Source: JAPUIN01 sp041580375 (lineage in GTDB: Bacteria > Acidobacteriota > Polarisedimenticolia > Gp22-AA2). From it: a DNA stretch of 14,935 nt. Every line of letters begins with the position of its first letter. The first letter of the stretch is position 1. The notes below the pieces were generated by a model. That model had not been told where the DNA came from and made no database searches. It saw only the letters and a list, made by a program, of their open reading frames with translations. The stretch is taken from positions 1-14,935 of the forward strand of contig JBFGDZ010000083.1 in the NCBI GenBank assembly GCA_041580375.1, in the 5' to 3' direction. Position numbers and translations under genes: made by a program. Positions 1 through 7,049 of the stretch are shown here, in pieces.

Positions 1-446
1 GACTGCTGCAAAAGCAGAACCACGCGCAGGCCCTCGAACGGTTCCAGGCCATCCAGGAGCAGTTTCCGGGTGAGAAGGAGCTGAACGATCGGGTCAGGTG
101 TTACGTCCGGATCTGCCAAGCGCATGTCGAGCGCAAATCGACGCAGCCCAGAAAGCCGGAGGAGTTTTTCTACCACGGCGTCCTGCGCGCGAACGACGCC
201 GACTTCGACAATGCGGTCTCGCTCCTCGATCGCGCGCTGCAGATGAGCCCGAAGGACGAAAAGGTGCATTACGTGCTCGCCTCGACGCTGGCGCTCAAGG
301 GGGATCGCGGCGAGGCGGTCCGACATCTCCGGGAGGCGATCGAGCTGAACTCCACGAACCGCATCTATGCGCGGAACGATCCCGATTTCGAGACGATCCG
401 CGACGACGAAACCTTCCAGGATCTGGTCTATCCCGAGGAGATGTAA
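1..446 (+). CDS. Tetratricopeptide-repeat protein, C-terminal part (5' end outside window)
   Basis: Open reading frame entering from the left edge (first full codon at base 3) and ending at TAA 444-446; about 147 residues are visible. Two helix-turn-helix units can be read. The first has an 'ALERFQAIQEQFP' type repeat near the left edge. The second is a clear TPR unit with 'AVSLLDRALQMSPKDEKV' followed by 'LASTLALKGDRGEAVRHLREAIELN', showing the Ala/Leu/Pro spacing of TPRs. The tail is acidic ('NDPDFETIRDDETFQDLV'), which is common at the end of bacterial TPR proteins. TPRs are protein-interaction scaffolds, so the partner and pathway cannot be told from this fragment. No signal peptide or enzyme domain is in the visible part. 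It lies upstream of glmU on the same strand, but the spacing depends on where glmU starts (25 or 346 bases). Confidence 0.85.
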   Translation, partial: LLQKQNHAQALERFQAIQEQFPGEKELNDRVRCYVRICQAHVERKSTQPRKPEEFFYHGVLRANDADFDNAVSLLDRALQMSPKDEKVHYVLASTLALKGDRGEAVRHLREAIELNSTNRIYARNDPDFETIRDDETFQDLVYPEEM

Positions 447-792
447 CGACCCGGAGGGTCGTCATTCAACCGTGAGCGCGAAGCGGAAGCAGCGACGGGC
501 ACCGGGTCGGAAGCGGGGCGCCTCGCGCTCGCGCGCGCGCCGGGCGCGCGGACGCGCCCCCGGGAGGAGCGGGGCCCGATCCGTCCGCTCGAGGGCGGCG
601 CGGACCCGGCGGGGAACCGCCGCCGGCGTTGCGCATGTACTCCCACCGGCCTTCGACGCGCCGTCCGGGTTCCCGGATTCACCTCCGGTCGTCCCCGGCA
701 CCGCTTTCGGCGCGGCCGGAAACGGTCCGCTGACGGGGCACGCGGCCGCGGGCGCCCGCGCCCCGGCACCCGGCCCGTTCCCGCTCCGGCCC
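447..792. other. G/C-saturated stretch between TPR gene and glmU core; coding status unresolved
   Basis: This 346-base stretch has no recognisable domain. In the glmU frame it stays open, and a GTG at 472 preceded by GGAGGG (453-458, 13 bases away) could add 107 residues to GlmU. That extension would be almost all Arg, Ala, Pro, Gly and Ser. My hand count of its codons gives about 79, 79 and 84 percent G/C at positions 1, 2 and 3, so the third-position preference that marks true coding DNA is nearly flat. That fits either a disordered basic tail or noncoding DNA. It also holds a perfect short hairpin at 534-550. I see no convincing -35/-10 pair in it. Confidence 0.5.
534..550. repeat. Perfect 7-bp CG-alternating hairpin
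   Basis: CGCGCGC (534-540) and GCGCGCG (544-550) pair perfectly around a CGG loop, within a run of alternating C and G. It lies 88 bases after the TPR stop codon. A transcript would fold strongly here, but no T-run follows, so it is not a classic intrinsic terminator. The alternating purine-pyrimidine run also has left-handed (Z) DNA potential; this is inference from composition only. Confidence 0.45.
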
Positions 793-2262
793 ATGGCTGC
801 GGTGACGCCGCCCGACCGGGACCGGTCCACCCTGGCGGGCCTGCGGCAGCGCGACGTCTGCGCGCTCATTCTGGCCGCCGGACTCGGTAAGCGCATGCTC
901 TCCCGGAGCTCGAAGCTGGTCCATCACGTCGCCGGCCGCCCGATCGTCCGGCACGTCGTGGAGGCGGCGCGCGCATCCGGGGCCGCGCGCATGGTGGTCG
1001 TGATCGGCAACCAGGCCGACGAGGTGCGCAATGCGGTCGGCGATCAGGACAAGTCGATCGCGTTCGCGTACCAGAAGGATCAGCAAGGCACGGGACACGC
1101 CGTCCTCGCGGCCGAGCGCCAGATGCACGAACATCAGGGCTTCGTTCTGATCCTCAACGGGGACCTGCCCGCCCTCCGCCCCGAGACGCTCCGCACGTTC
1201 GTCGAGTTTCACCGGCGCTCGGGTGCCCCCCTGAGCCTCCTCACGACCGTCGTGGCCAACCCGTACGGATACGGGCGCGTCATCAGGAATTACGCCGGCG
1301 ACGTGGCCCGCATCGTCGAGGAGGCCGATGCCACCCCCGAAGAGCGCGCCACGCAGGAGATCAACTGCGGCATCTACTGCGCCGACATGCAGGATCTGCA
1401 CCGGTCGCTGCGCCGCGCCACGCGCGACAACGTCCAGGGCGAGATCTACCTGACCGACCTGGCGGAGATCCTCCGCAAGGACGGCCGCAAGGTCGCCGCC
1501 TATCGCCATGCGGAATCGAACGAGGTGCTCGGTGTGAACAACCGGCGCGAACTGGCGGCCGCGGCGCGGGCGCTTTACCGCCGCAAGGCCGAGGCGCTCA
1601 TGGCCGCCGGCGTGTCCCTCGTCGATCCGGAGGCGGTCTACGTCGACGCGGACGTACACGTCGGACGCGACACGCTGATCGAGCCCGGCGTCCTCCTCCT
1701 GGGCGCCACCGAGATCGGCGAGGGAGTCCACATCGGGACCGGAACCCGCATCGCCGACTCGGCGATCGGCGACGGAACTCTCGTCCTCGCCCACTCGGTG
1801 ATCTCGGGATCGAGCATCGGGCGGCGCTGCCGCATCGGCCCGTTCGCCCATCTCAGACCCGAAACGGTGCTGGAGGAGGAGGCCCGGATCGGCAATTTCG
1901 TCGAGGCGAAGAAAACCCGGTTGGGCCGCGGCGCCAAGGCGAATCACCTGGCCTACCTCGGCGACGCGGAGATCGGTCGCGGCGCAAACGTGGGCGCGGG
2001 CACGATCACCTGCAACTACGACGGCGTCGCGAAGCACCGCACGATCGTCGAGGACGAGGTATTCATCGGCAGCGACACCCAGCTCGTGGCGCCGGTCCGG
2101 ATCCGGCGCGGAGCCTTCGTCGGCGCCGGATCGACCATCACGCGCGACGTGCCCGCCTACGCCCTCGCCATCTCGCGCGGCCGCCAGGAGATCAAGGAGG
2201 ACTGGGCCCGGCGCTTCGGGCCCATGGCCCGGCGCAAGGGCCGGAGCCCCCGGCAGCGCTAG
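793..2262 (+). CDS. glmU: Bifunctional GlmU: N-acetylglucosamine-1-phosphate uridylyltransferase / glucosamine-1-phosphate acetyltransferase
   Basis: Makes UDP-GlcNAc in the cytoplasm by acetylating GlcN-1-P and then transferring UMP from UTP. The N-terminal nucleotidyltransferase shows 'LILAAGLGKRM' (residues 25-35), QQGTGHA (97-103), a GDLP metal-binding site with Asp124, EINCGIY from 189 and GVNNR (247-251). A left-handed beta-helix with I-G hexapeptides follows, carrying the acetyltransferase site KANHLAYLGD (catalytic-type His385) and TITCNYDG from 404. It ends 'ALAISRGRQEIKEDW', as in other GlmU proteins. From ATG 793 it has 489 residues; E. coli GlmU has 456. The start is uncertain. 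ATG 793 leaves 23 residues before the first motif but has no Shine-Dalgarno. GTG 472 has GGAGGG 13 bases upstream and would add a 107-residue basic tail. I chose the start closest to the family length. glmS follows 58 bases downstream. Confidence 0.95.
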   Translation: MAAVTPPDRDRSTLAGLRQRDVCALILAAGLGKRMLSRSSKLVHHVAGRPIVRHVVEAARASGAARMVVVIGNQADEVRNAVGDQDKSIAFAYQKDQQGTGHAVLAAERQMHEHQGFVLILNGDLPALRPETLRTFVEFHRRSGAPLSLLTTVVANPYGYGRVIRNYAGDVARIVEEADATPEERATQEINCGIYCADMQDLHRSLRRATRDNVQGEIYLTDLAEILRKDGRKVAAYRHAESNEVLGVNNRRELAAAARALYRRKAEALMAAGVSLVDPEAVYVDADVHVGRDTLIEPGVLLLGATEIGEGVHIGTGTRIADSAIGDGTLVLAHSVISGSSIGRRCRIGPFAHLRPETVLEEEARIGNFVEAKKTRLGRGAKANHLAYLGDAEIGRGANVGAGTITCNYDGVAKHRTIVEDEVFIGSDTQLVAPVRIRRGAFVGAGSTITRDVPAYALAISRGRQEIKEDWARRFGPMARRKGRSPRQR

Positions 2263-2281
2263 GAATCGCCCTTCCCTCGGC

Positions 2282-2310
2282 TTGGCAGGGAGCCCGGAAC
2301 CACCTATATT
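2282..2310 (+). promoter_or_regulatory. Probable sigma-70 promoter for glmS
   Basis: TTGGCA (2282-2287) and TATATT (2305-2310) are each 5/6 matches to the sigma-70 consensus, separated by exactly 17 bases. Transcription would begin near 2317, only about 4 bases before the glmS ATG (2321) and downstream of the GGAG at 2312-2315. A transcript from here would therefore be almost leaderless, while read-through from glmU would carry the Shine-Dalgarno. Confidence 0.6.
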
Positions 2311-2320
2311 TGGAGCCGCC

Positions 2321-4159
2321 ATGTGCGGGATCGTCGGATACATCGGCCGGAAGAGGGTCAGCCACGTGCTGCTCGACGGCCTCCGGCGCCTCGAATACCG
2401 GGGATACGACTCGGCCGGCATTGCGGTCATCAACGGGTCCAAGATTCAAATCGTCCGCAGCGCCGGAAAGCTCCGGGACCTCGAGGAGAACCTGAGACTG
2501 ACGAACCTCGACGGGACCTTCGGCGTGGCCCACACGCGATGGGCCACCCACGGCCGCCCGACCGAGGAGAACGCCCACCCGCACCGCGACTGCACCGGGT
2601 CGCTCGTGGTCGTGCACAACGGCATCATCGAGAACTACAAGGCCCTCAAGCGGGAGCTGGTCGATGCGGGCCACAAGTTTCAAACCGAGACCGACACCGA
2701 GGTCATCGCCCACCTGATCGAGCACGCGCGCTCGGCCGGCGCGGGCTCCCTGGACGAGGGGGTCCGCGGAGCGGTGCCTCGCCTCCAGGGGTCGTACGCC
2801 TTCGCGGCGGTCTGCGCGAACGACCCGCACAAGATCGTCGCCGCGCGCAATGGCCCGCCCCTGGTAGTCGGGCTCGGCAAGGACGAGTATTTCGTCGCCT
2901 CGGACGTCCCGGCGATCCTCCACCACACCCGGGACATGTTCTTCCTGGATGACGGCGAGATCGCCGTGGTCACCGATTCGGGCGTCGTCATCTCGGATCA
3001 CGAAGGGCGCCCGGTGGCGAAGACCATCCAGCGCATCACCTGGGATCCGATCATGGCCGAGAAGGCCGGGTTCAAGCACTTCATGCTGAAGGAGATCTAC
3101 GAGCAGCCGCGCGCCATCCGCGACACCCTGCTCGGGCGCGTGTCGCAGGAAAGCGGCCGCATCTTCCTCGACGAGATGGAGATCGGCGACGACGAGATCC
3201 GGCGATGCCGCAAGCTGCACATCGTGGCGTGCGGGACCTCCTGGCACGCCGCGCTGGTGGGCAAGTTCATGATCGAGCGCCTGGCGCGCCTGCCGGTCGA
3301 AGTCGACATCGCCTCGGAATTCCGCTACCGGGATCCCATCCTCGAGAAGGACCATCTGGTCATGGTGATCAGCCAGTCCGGCGAGACGGCCGACACGCTC
3401 GCCGCGCAGCGCGAGGCGCGGCGCGGCGGGATCAAGACCCTGGCCATCTGCAACGTCGTCGGCTCCATGGTCACCCGCGAGGCGCAGGGCGTCATCTACA
3501 CGCACGCCGGGCCGGAGATCGGCGTGGCGTCCACGAAGGCTTTCACGTCGCAGATCGCCGCGCTGCACCTGTTCGCGCTGCACGCGGGTCTCCTGCGCGG
3601 CGCGCTCTCCCCGGAGGAGTCGAAGGCCCAGATCGTCGACCTGCTTCACGTGCCGACCCAGCTCGAGCAGGTCCTCGCGCAGGATCCGAAGGTGGAGGAG
3701 CTCGCGAAGGAGTTCTACCGGGCGGGAGACTTCCTCTATCTCGGCCGGGGCATCAACTATCCGATCGCGCTGGAAGGGGCGCTCAAGCTGAAGGAGATCT
3801 CGTACATCCACGCGGAGGGGTATCCGGCCGGCGAGATGAAGCACGGCCCGATCGCGCTCATCGATCGAAGCATGCCGGTCGTCGCGCTGGTGTTCGGAGA
3901 CACTCTGTACGAGAAGATGATGGCCAATATCGAGGAGGTGCAGGCGCGGGATGGAACGGTCATCCTGCTGACCCACGAGGGTGACGAGGAAGCCCTGCGC
4001 CGGTTCCCGCACGTCATCACCATCCCGAAGACCTCCGACATGATGACCCCGATTCTCGCGGCCGTCCCGCTTCAGCTCCTCGCCTATCACATCGCCCTGC
4101 GGCTCGGCTGCGACGTCGATCAGCCCCGCAATCTCGCCAAGTCGGTCACGGTGGAATAG
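2321..4159 (+). CDS. glmS: Glutamine--fructose-6-phosphate aminotransferase (isomerizing), GlmS
   Basis: Converts fructose-6-phosphate and glutamine to glucosamine-6-phosphate and glutamate, the first committed step to UDP-GlcNAc. The N-terminal Ntn glutaminase starts MCGIVGYIG, so Cys2 becomes the nucleophile after Met removal. It has RGYDSAG (27-33), HTRWATHG (71-78) and HNGIIENY from 99. Two SIS sugar-phosphate isomerase domains follow: CGTSWHA at 304, SQSGET (351-356), and the ring-opening region around Glu485 with HAEGYPAGEMKHGP. The C-terminus DVDQPRNLAKSVTVE matches the E. coli ending as I recall it. Length is 612 residues (E. coli 609), so this ATG is secure. GGAG at 2312-2315 is a Shine-Dalgarno 5 bases upstream. 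It sits next to glmU, consistent with joint supply of UDP-GlcNAc. The 58-base gap to glmU leaves no room for a glmS ribozyme. Confidence 0.98.
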   Translation: MCGIVGYIGRKRVSHVLLDGLRRLEYRGYDSAGIAVINGSKIQIVRSAGKLRDLEENLRLTNLDGTFGVAHTRWATHGRPTEENAHPHRDCTGSLVVVHNGIIENYKALKRELVDAGHKFQTETDTEVIAHLIEHARSAGAGSLDEGVRGAVPRLQGSYAFAAVCANDPHKIVAARNGPPLVVGLGKDEYFVASDVPAILHHTRDMFFLDDGEIAVVTDSGVVISDHEGRPVAKTIQRITWDPIMAEKAGFKHFMLKEIYEQPRAIRDTLLGRVSQESGRIFLDEMEIGDDEIRRCRKLHIVACGTSWHAALVGKFMIERLARLPVEVDIASEFRYRDPILEKDHLVMVISQSGETADTLAAQREARRGGIKTLAICNVVGSMVTREAQGVIYTHAGPEIGVASTKAFTSQIAALHLFALHAGLLRGALSPEESKAQIVDLLHVPTQLEQVLAQDPKVEELAKEFYRAGDFLYLGRGINYPIALEGALKLKEISYIHAEGYPAGEMKHGPIALIDRSMPVVALVFGDTLYEKMMANIEEVQARDGTVILLTHEGDEEALRRFPHVITIPKTSDMMTPILAAVPLQLLAYHIALRLGCDVDQPRNLAKSVTVE

Positions 4160-4186
4160 TCGTCCGCTAGCCTATCCGGATCCCGC

Positions 4187-4723
4187 TCACCCGTCGACGC
4201 GGACGGTTCCGATCACCGCCTCGAACAGCGTCTCCTCCCCGGGCGAAAAGCCCGGCTTGGCGAGATGCACCTCGATGCACGTCCCGCCGTGGGCCAGGCA
4301 GGCGCGGACGTTCTTGTGGTCGACGCGCAGCCCCCGCCACTCCTCGATCAGGTACTCGACGAGCGCCATGTCGCCGCGCTCGGACATGCGCACGCCGCTC
4401 TTCGGCGGACCCTGACGCCGGGCCCGCTTCCAGATCCGCGCGCGGCACGCGCGCGCGTCGCTCGCGCGCCGCGTCTCTTCGATCACGATCGTGATCGCGA
4501 GATGGGTCTGCGGATTCTCACCGGCGACCGTGATCCTCGAACCATCGTCGCTGGTTTCCCGCCGGCTGAACTCGAATCCCGGCAGATCCACGACGAGCGA
4601 CCAGGACCGCCCCGGAAGCGTGAGGCTGCGCGGCTCCGCACCCGCCCGCTCGGCGAGCGGACCTCCGGGCAGGTGCGCGATCAGGAGGGACGCGGCGACC
4701 AGTCGGCGGATACGGCTCGGCAT
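4187..4723 (-). CDS. Exported protein of unknown function (178 aa)
   Basis: I do not recognise the family. The product has an N-terminal signal peptide: positive MPSRIRR, hydrophobic LVAASLLIAHL, and a plausible signal peptidase I site A-G-A at residues 27-29, so export to the periplasm or outside is likely. The mature part is a small mixed, probably beta-rich domain beginning 'SLTLPGRSWSLVVDLPGFEF'. It has three cysteines (in 'DARACRARIW' and 'NVRACLAHGGTCIEVHL'), conserved-looking aromatic and basic patches, no membrane helix after the signal and no catalytic motif I can name. The ATG at 4723 was chosen because the signal peptide begins there and a consensus-like promoter lies just upstream; further in-frame codons upstream overlap the divergent helicase gene. 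It converges on glmS with a 27-base gap. Function unknown. Confidence 0.85.
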   Translation of the reverse strand: MPSRIRRLVAASLLIAHLPGGPLAERAGAEPRSLTLPGRSWSLVVDLPGFEFSRRETSDDGSRITVAGENPQTHLAITIVIEETRRASDARACRARIWKRARRQGPPKSGVRMSERGDMALVEYLIEEWRGLRVDHKNVRACLAHGGTCIEVHLAKPGFSPGEETLFEAVIGTVRVDG

Positions 4724-4751
4724 GTCTCGCTCATCCGGAGAGGGAGCGGCG

Positions 4752-4780
4752 AGTCTAGAATGATCATCCCGATCCGTCAA
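4752..4780 (-). promoter_or_regulatory. Probable sigma-70 promoter for the exported unknown protein
   Basis: On the minus strand, TTGACG (plus-strand 4775-4780) and TAGACT (4752-4757) are separated by exactly 17 bases. Expected transcription start is near 4745, about 22 bases before the ATG at 4723. An 8-bp palindrome ATGATCAT (4760-4767) lies in the spacer and could be a protein-binding site, though a palindrome this short is weak evidence. Confidence 0.6.
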
Positions 4781-4810
4781 CGCGCGCCAGGACCGGCGTC
4801 GCGGACGGTG

Positions 4811-4819
4811 TGCGATAAT
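4811..4819 (+). promoter_or_regulatory. Extended -10 element ahead of pcrA
   Basis: TGCGATAAT (4811-4819) is an extended -10 (TG, one base, then GATAAT, a 5/6 match). No good -35 hexamer is present at the usual distance, as is typical for extended -10 promoters. Initiation 7 bases after the -10 would fall at or just before the pcrA ATG at 4827, predicting a leaderless mRNA. The stretch between the -10 and the ATG holds no Shine-Dalgarno. Confidence 0.55.
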
Positions 4820-4826
4820 CGCCGCC

Positions 4827-7049
4827 ATGGACTCGCTGCTCGGTTCTCTGAACGACCCGCAACGGGAAGCGGTGGAGCACACCGAGGGGCCGCTCCTGAT
4901 CGTCGCCGGGGCGGGCTCCGGCAAGACCCGCGTCATCACGCACCGTCTCGCCCACATCCTCGAGCGCCGGCTGGCCCCGCCGCCGGAGATCGTGGCGGTC
5001 ACGTTCACCAACAAGGCCGCGGGCGAGATGAAGGAGCGCGTCGACCGCCTGGTGGGCGCCGACCACGGTGGGGCGCGGGTCTCCACCTTCCATTCCTACT
5101 GCCTGCGCCTGCTGCGCGTGCACGCCGGGCACCTGGGTTACGGGCCCGATTTCCAGGTCTTCGACGACGCGGACCAGACGGCGCTGCTGAAGGAGTGCCT
5201 GGCCGAATTGAAGATCGACGACGCCACCTTCACGCCGCGCCTGATGCGCTACCGGATCAGCGACGCCAAGAATCGCGGGCTCTCGCCGGAGGCGTGCGAG
5301 AGCGCCCGCGAGGGATTTCAGGACGAGGTCTCGTCCCGCGTCTACGCCCACTACCAGCGCCGGCTGCAGGCCTGCAACGCAATGGACTTCGACGATCTGA
5401 TCGGGAGGGTCCTCGATCTGCTCGACGGACACGACGACGTGGCGCGGGAGATCAGCGGGCGCGTGCGCTACCTGATGGTGGACGAGTACCAGGACACCAA
5501 TCCGCCGCAGTACCGCCTCATCCGCGCCCTCTCCGCGACGCATGGGAACGTCTGCGCCGTGGGCGATCCGGATCAGTCGATCTACCGCTTCCGTTTCGCG
5601 GACATCAACAACATCCTCTCGTTCGAGGCCGATTTCCCCGGCACGCGATCGATCAAGCTGGAGCAGAACTACCGCTCGACGGGAAACATCCTCGAGGCGG
5701 CCAGCGCGGTCGTCCGCCACAATCGCAGCCGCATCGACAAACGTCTCTGGTCCGACGCCCCGGCCGGCCCCCCGATCGATCTGCTGGTGGGCGCGGACGA
5801 ACGGCACGAGGCGGAGCGGGTCGTGCAGCGCATCGCCGAGCTGCGTCGCGATCAGGATCTCGAGGAGATCGCGATACTCTACCGCACCAACGCGCAGTCG
5901 CGATCGTTCGAGGAGTCGCTCACGCGCGCCGGCCTGCCGTACCGCATCGTCGGCGGCACGCGTTTCTACGATCGCCGCGAGGTGCGCGATCTCATGGCCT
6001 ACCTGCGGGTGATCATCAGTCCGCGCGACGACGTCAGCCTGCGCCGCATCGTGAACGTCCCGCCGCGGGACATCGGCAGGACGACGCTGGACACCGTCCA
6101 GGACGTCGCCGGCAGGAACGGATCGACGCTGGAGGAGGCGATCCGCGCGACCGTGGACGGAGCGCTCGTCGGCACGCGAGCCGCCCGCGCACTGCGGGCA
6201 TTCCTCGATCTCCTGGACGATCTGCGCGGCGACGCGATCGATCGCCGGCCGAGCCGGTTGGTCGCGCAGGTGATCCGCCGCGTCCGGTTCGACGCATTCC
6301 TCGAGTCCGCTTTCCCTGGCGACGCCGCGGCTCGGCTCGAGAACCTGGAGGCTCTGGCCGGGGCCATGGAGGATTACGACGGCGAGGAAAACGGGCTGCA
6401 GGCGTTTCTCGATCGGACCGCCCTCCTCGCCGATGCCGACCAGGTCCAGGGCTCATCCGGCGTGAGCCTCATGACGCTGCACGCGGCCAAGGGATTGGAG
6501 TTCCCGGTGGTGTTCATCACCGGGCTGGAGGAGGACCTGTTCCCGCACGCGCGCTCCGTCGAGGAGCACGACGACATCGAGGAGGAGCGCCGCCTCTTCT
6601 ACGTCGGCATGACGAGGGCGGGTCGCAGGCTCGTCCTGACGCGCGCCCTGTCGCGCCGGCTGTTCGGCGACCATCGGGCGACCGAGCCGTCACGGTTTCT
6701 GGCCGAGATCCCCGGACACCTCGTGCGTGATCTCTCCGCCGAGACGCTCGACACGGGCCGGCTGATGGCGACGGCAGCCCGCCTGGCGCGCCGCGCCGCG
6801 CCGGCCGGCGCCCGGAGCGGTGACCGGCACTGGGTGCCGCTCGAGGGCGCGGTCGAACCGGATGGGGAGGCCGCGGACGCCGAGGACGCCGGCTACACGC
6901 TGGGCTGCAAGGTGCACCACCCCGAGTACGGCGTCGGCACGGTCATCGGCGTGGAGGGGCGAGGGGAGCGCGCGAAGCTGACCGTGTCGTTCTCCATCTA
7001 CGGATCGAAGAAATTCGTGCCTCGCTTCGCCCGGCTGGAAAAGATCTGA
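4827..7049 (+). CDS. pcrA: UvrD/PcrA-family superfamily 1A ATP-dependent DNA helicase
   Basis: A 3'-5' DNA helicase, a family acting in nucleotide excision repair, mismatch repair and removal of recombination or transcription blocks. Motifs in order: Q-motif LNDPQREAV (8-16), Walker A AGAGSGKT (27-34), motif Ia TFTNKAAGEMKERV, Walker B VDEYQDTN (Asp219, Glu220), motif III GDPDQSIYRFR (246-256), motif IV QNYRST (280-285), motif V TLHAAKGLEF (550-559) and motif VI RRLFYVGMTRA (588-598). Residues about 690-740 form the PcrA/UvrD-type C-terminal Tudor-like module ('HHPEYGVGTVIGVEGRG' then 'LTVSFSIYGSKKFV'), which in this family binds RNA polymerase. Length (740) is typical. One oddity is Phe257 where most family members have Gly after the motif III Arg. 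The next gene starts inside its stop codon. I prefer pcrA over uvrD as the symbol because of overall resemblance, but the two are hard to separate. Confidence 0.95.
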   Translation: MDSLLGSLNDPQREAVEHTEGPLLIVAGAGSGKTRVITHRLAHILERRLAPPPEIVAVTFTNKAAGEMKERVDRLVGADHGGARVSTFHSYCLRLLRVHAGHLGYGPDFQVFDDADQTALLKECLAELKIDDATFTPRLMRYRISDAKNRGLSPEACESAREGFQDEVSSRVYAHYQRRLQACNAMDFDDLIGRVLDLLDGHDDVAREISGRVRYLMVDEYQDTNPPQYRLIRALSATHGNVCAVGDPDQSIYRFRFADINNILSFEADFPGTRSIKLEQNYRSTGNILEAASAVVRHNRSRIDKRLWSDAPAGPPIDLLVGADERHEAERVVQRIAELRRDQDLEEIAILYRTNAQSRSFEESLTRAGLPYRIVGGTRFYDRREVRDLMAYLRVIISPRDDVSLRRIVNVPPRDIGRTTLDTVQDVAGRNGSTLEEAIRATVDGALVGTRAARALRAFLDLLDDLRGDAIDRRPSRLVAQVIRRVRFDAFLESAFPGDAAARLENLEALAGAMEDYDGEENGLQAFLDRTALLADADQVQGSSGVSLMTLHAAKGLEFPVVFITGLEEDLFPHARSVEEHDDIEEERRLFYVGMTRAGRRLVLTRALSRRLFGDHRATEPSRFLAEIPGHLVRDLSAETLDTGRLMATAARLARRAAPAGARSGDRHWVPLEGAVEPDGEAADAEDAGYTLGCKVHHPEYGVGTVIGVEGRGERAKLTVSFSIYGSKKFVPRFARLEKI

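Noticed and set aside
534..550. Intrinsic terminator after the TPR gene
   Set aside because: The hairpin is strong but no T-run follows and it lies 88 bases after the stop codon, so I list it only as a hairpin.
2263..2320. A glmS ribozyme upstream of glmS
   Set aside because: The 58 bases between glmU and glmS are far too short for the roughly 150-base ribozyme core, and the space holds a promoter-like pair instead.
679..2442. Long open frame on the minus strand opposite glmU
   Set aside because: It mirrors glmU codon structure, has no domain pattern, and is expected in G/C-rich DNA where stop codons are rare.
2192..4090. 632-codon open frame on the minus strand opposite glmS
   Set aside because: It is a shadow of glmS with a low-complexity Asp/Arg/His/Leu/Val product and no recognisable motif.
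4265..6730. 821-codon plus-strand open frame overlapping the exported protein and pcrA
   Set aside because: It is a frame-shifted shadow of pcrA, rich in Arg, Pro and Gly; the alternative frame contains every helicase motif in order.
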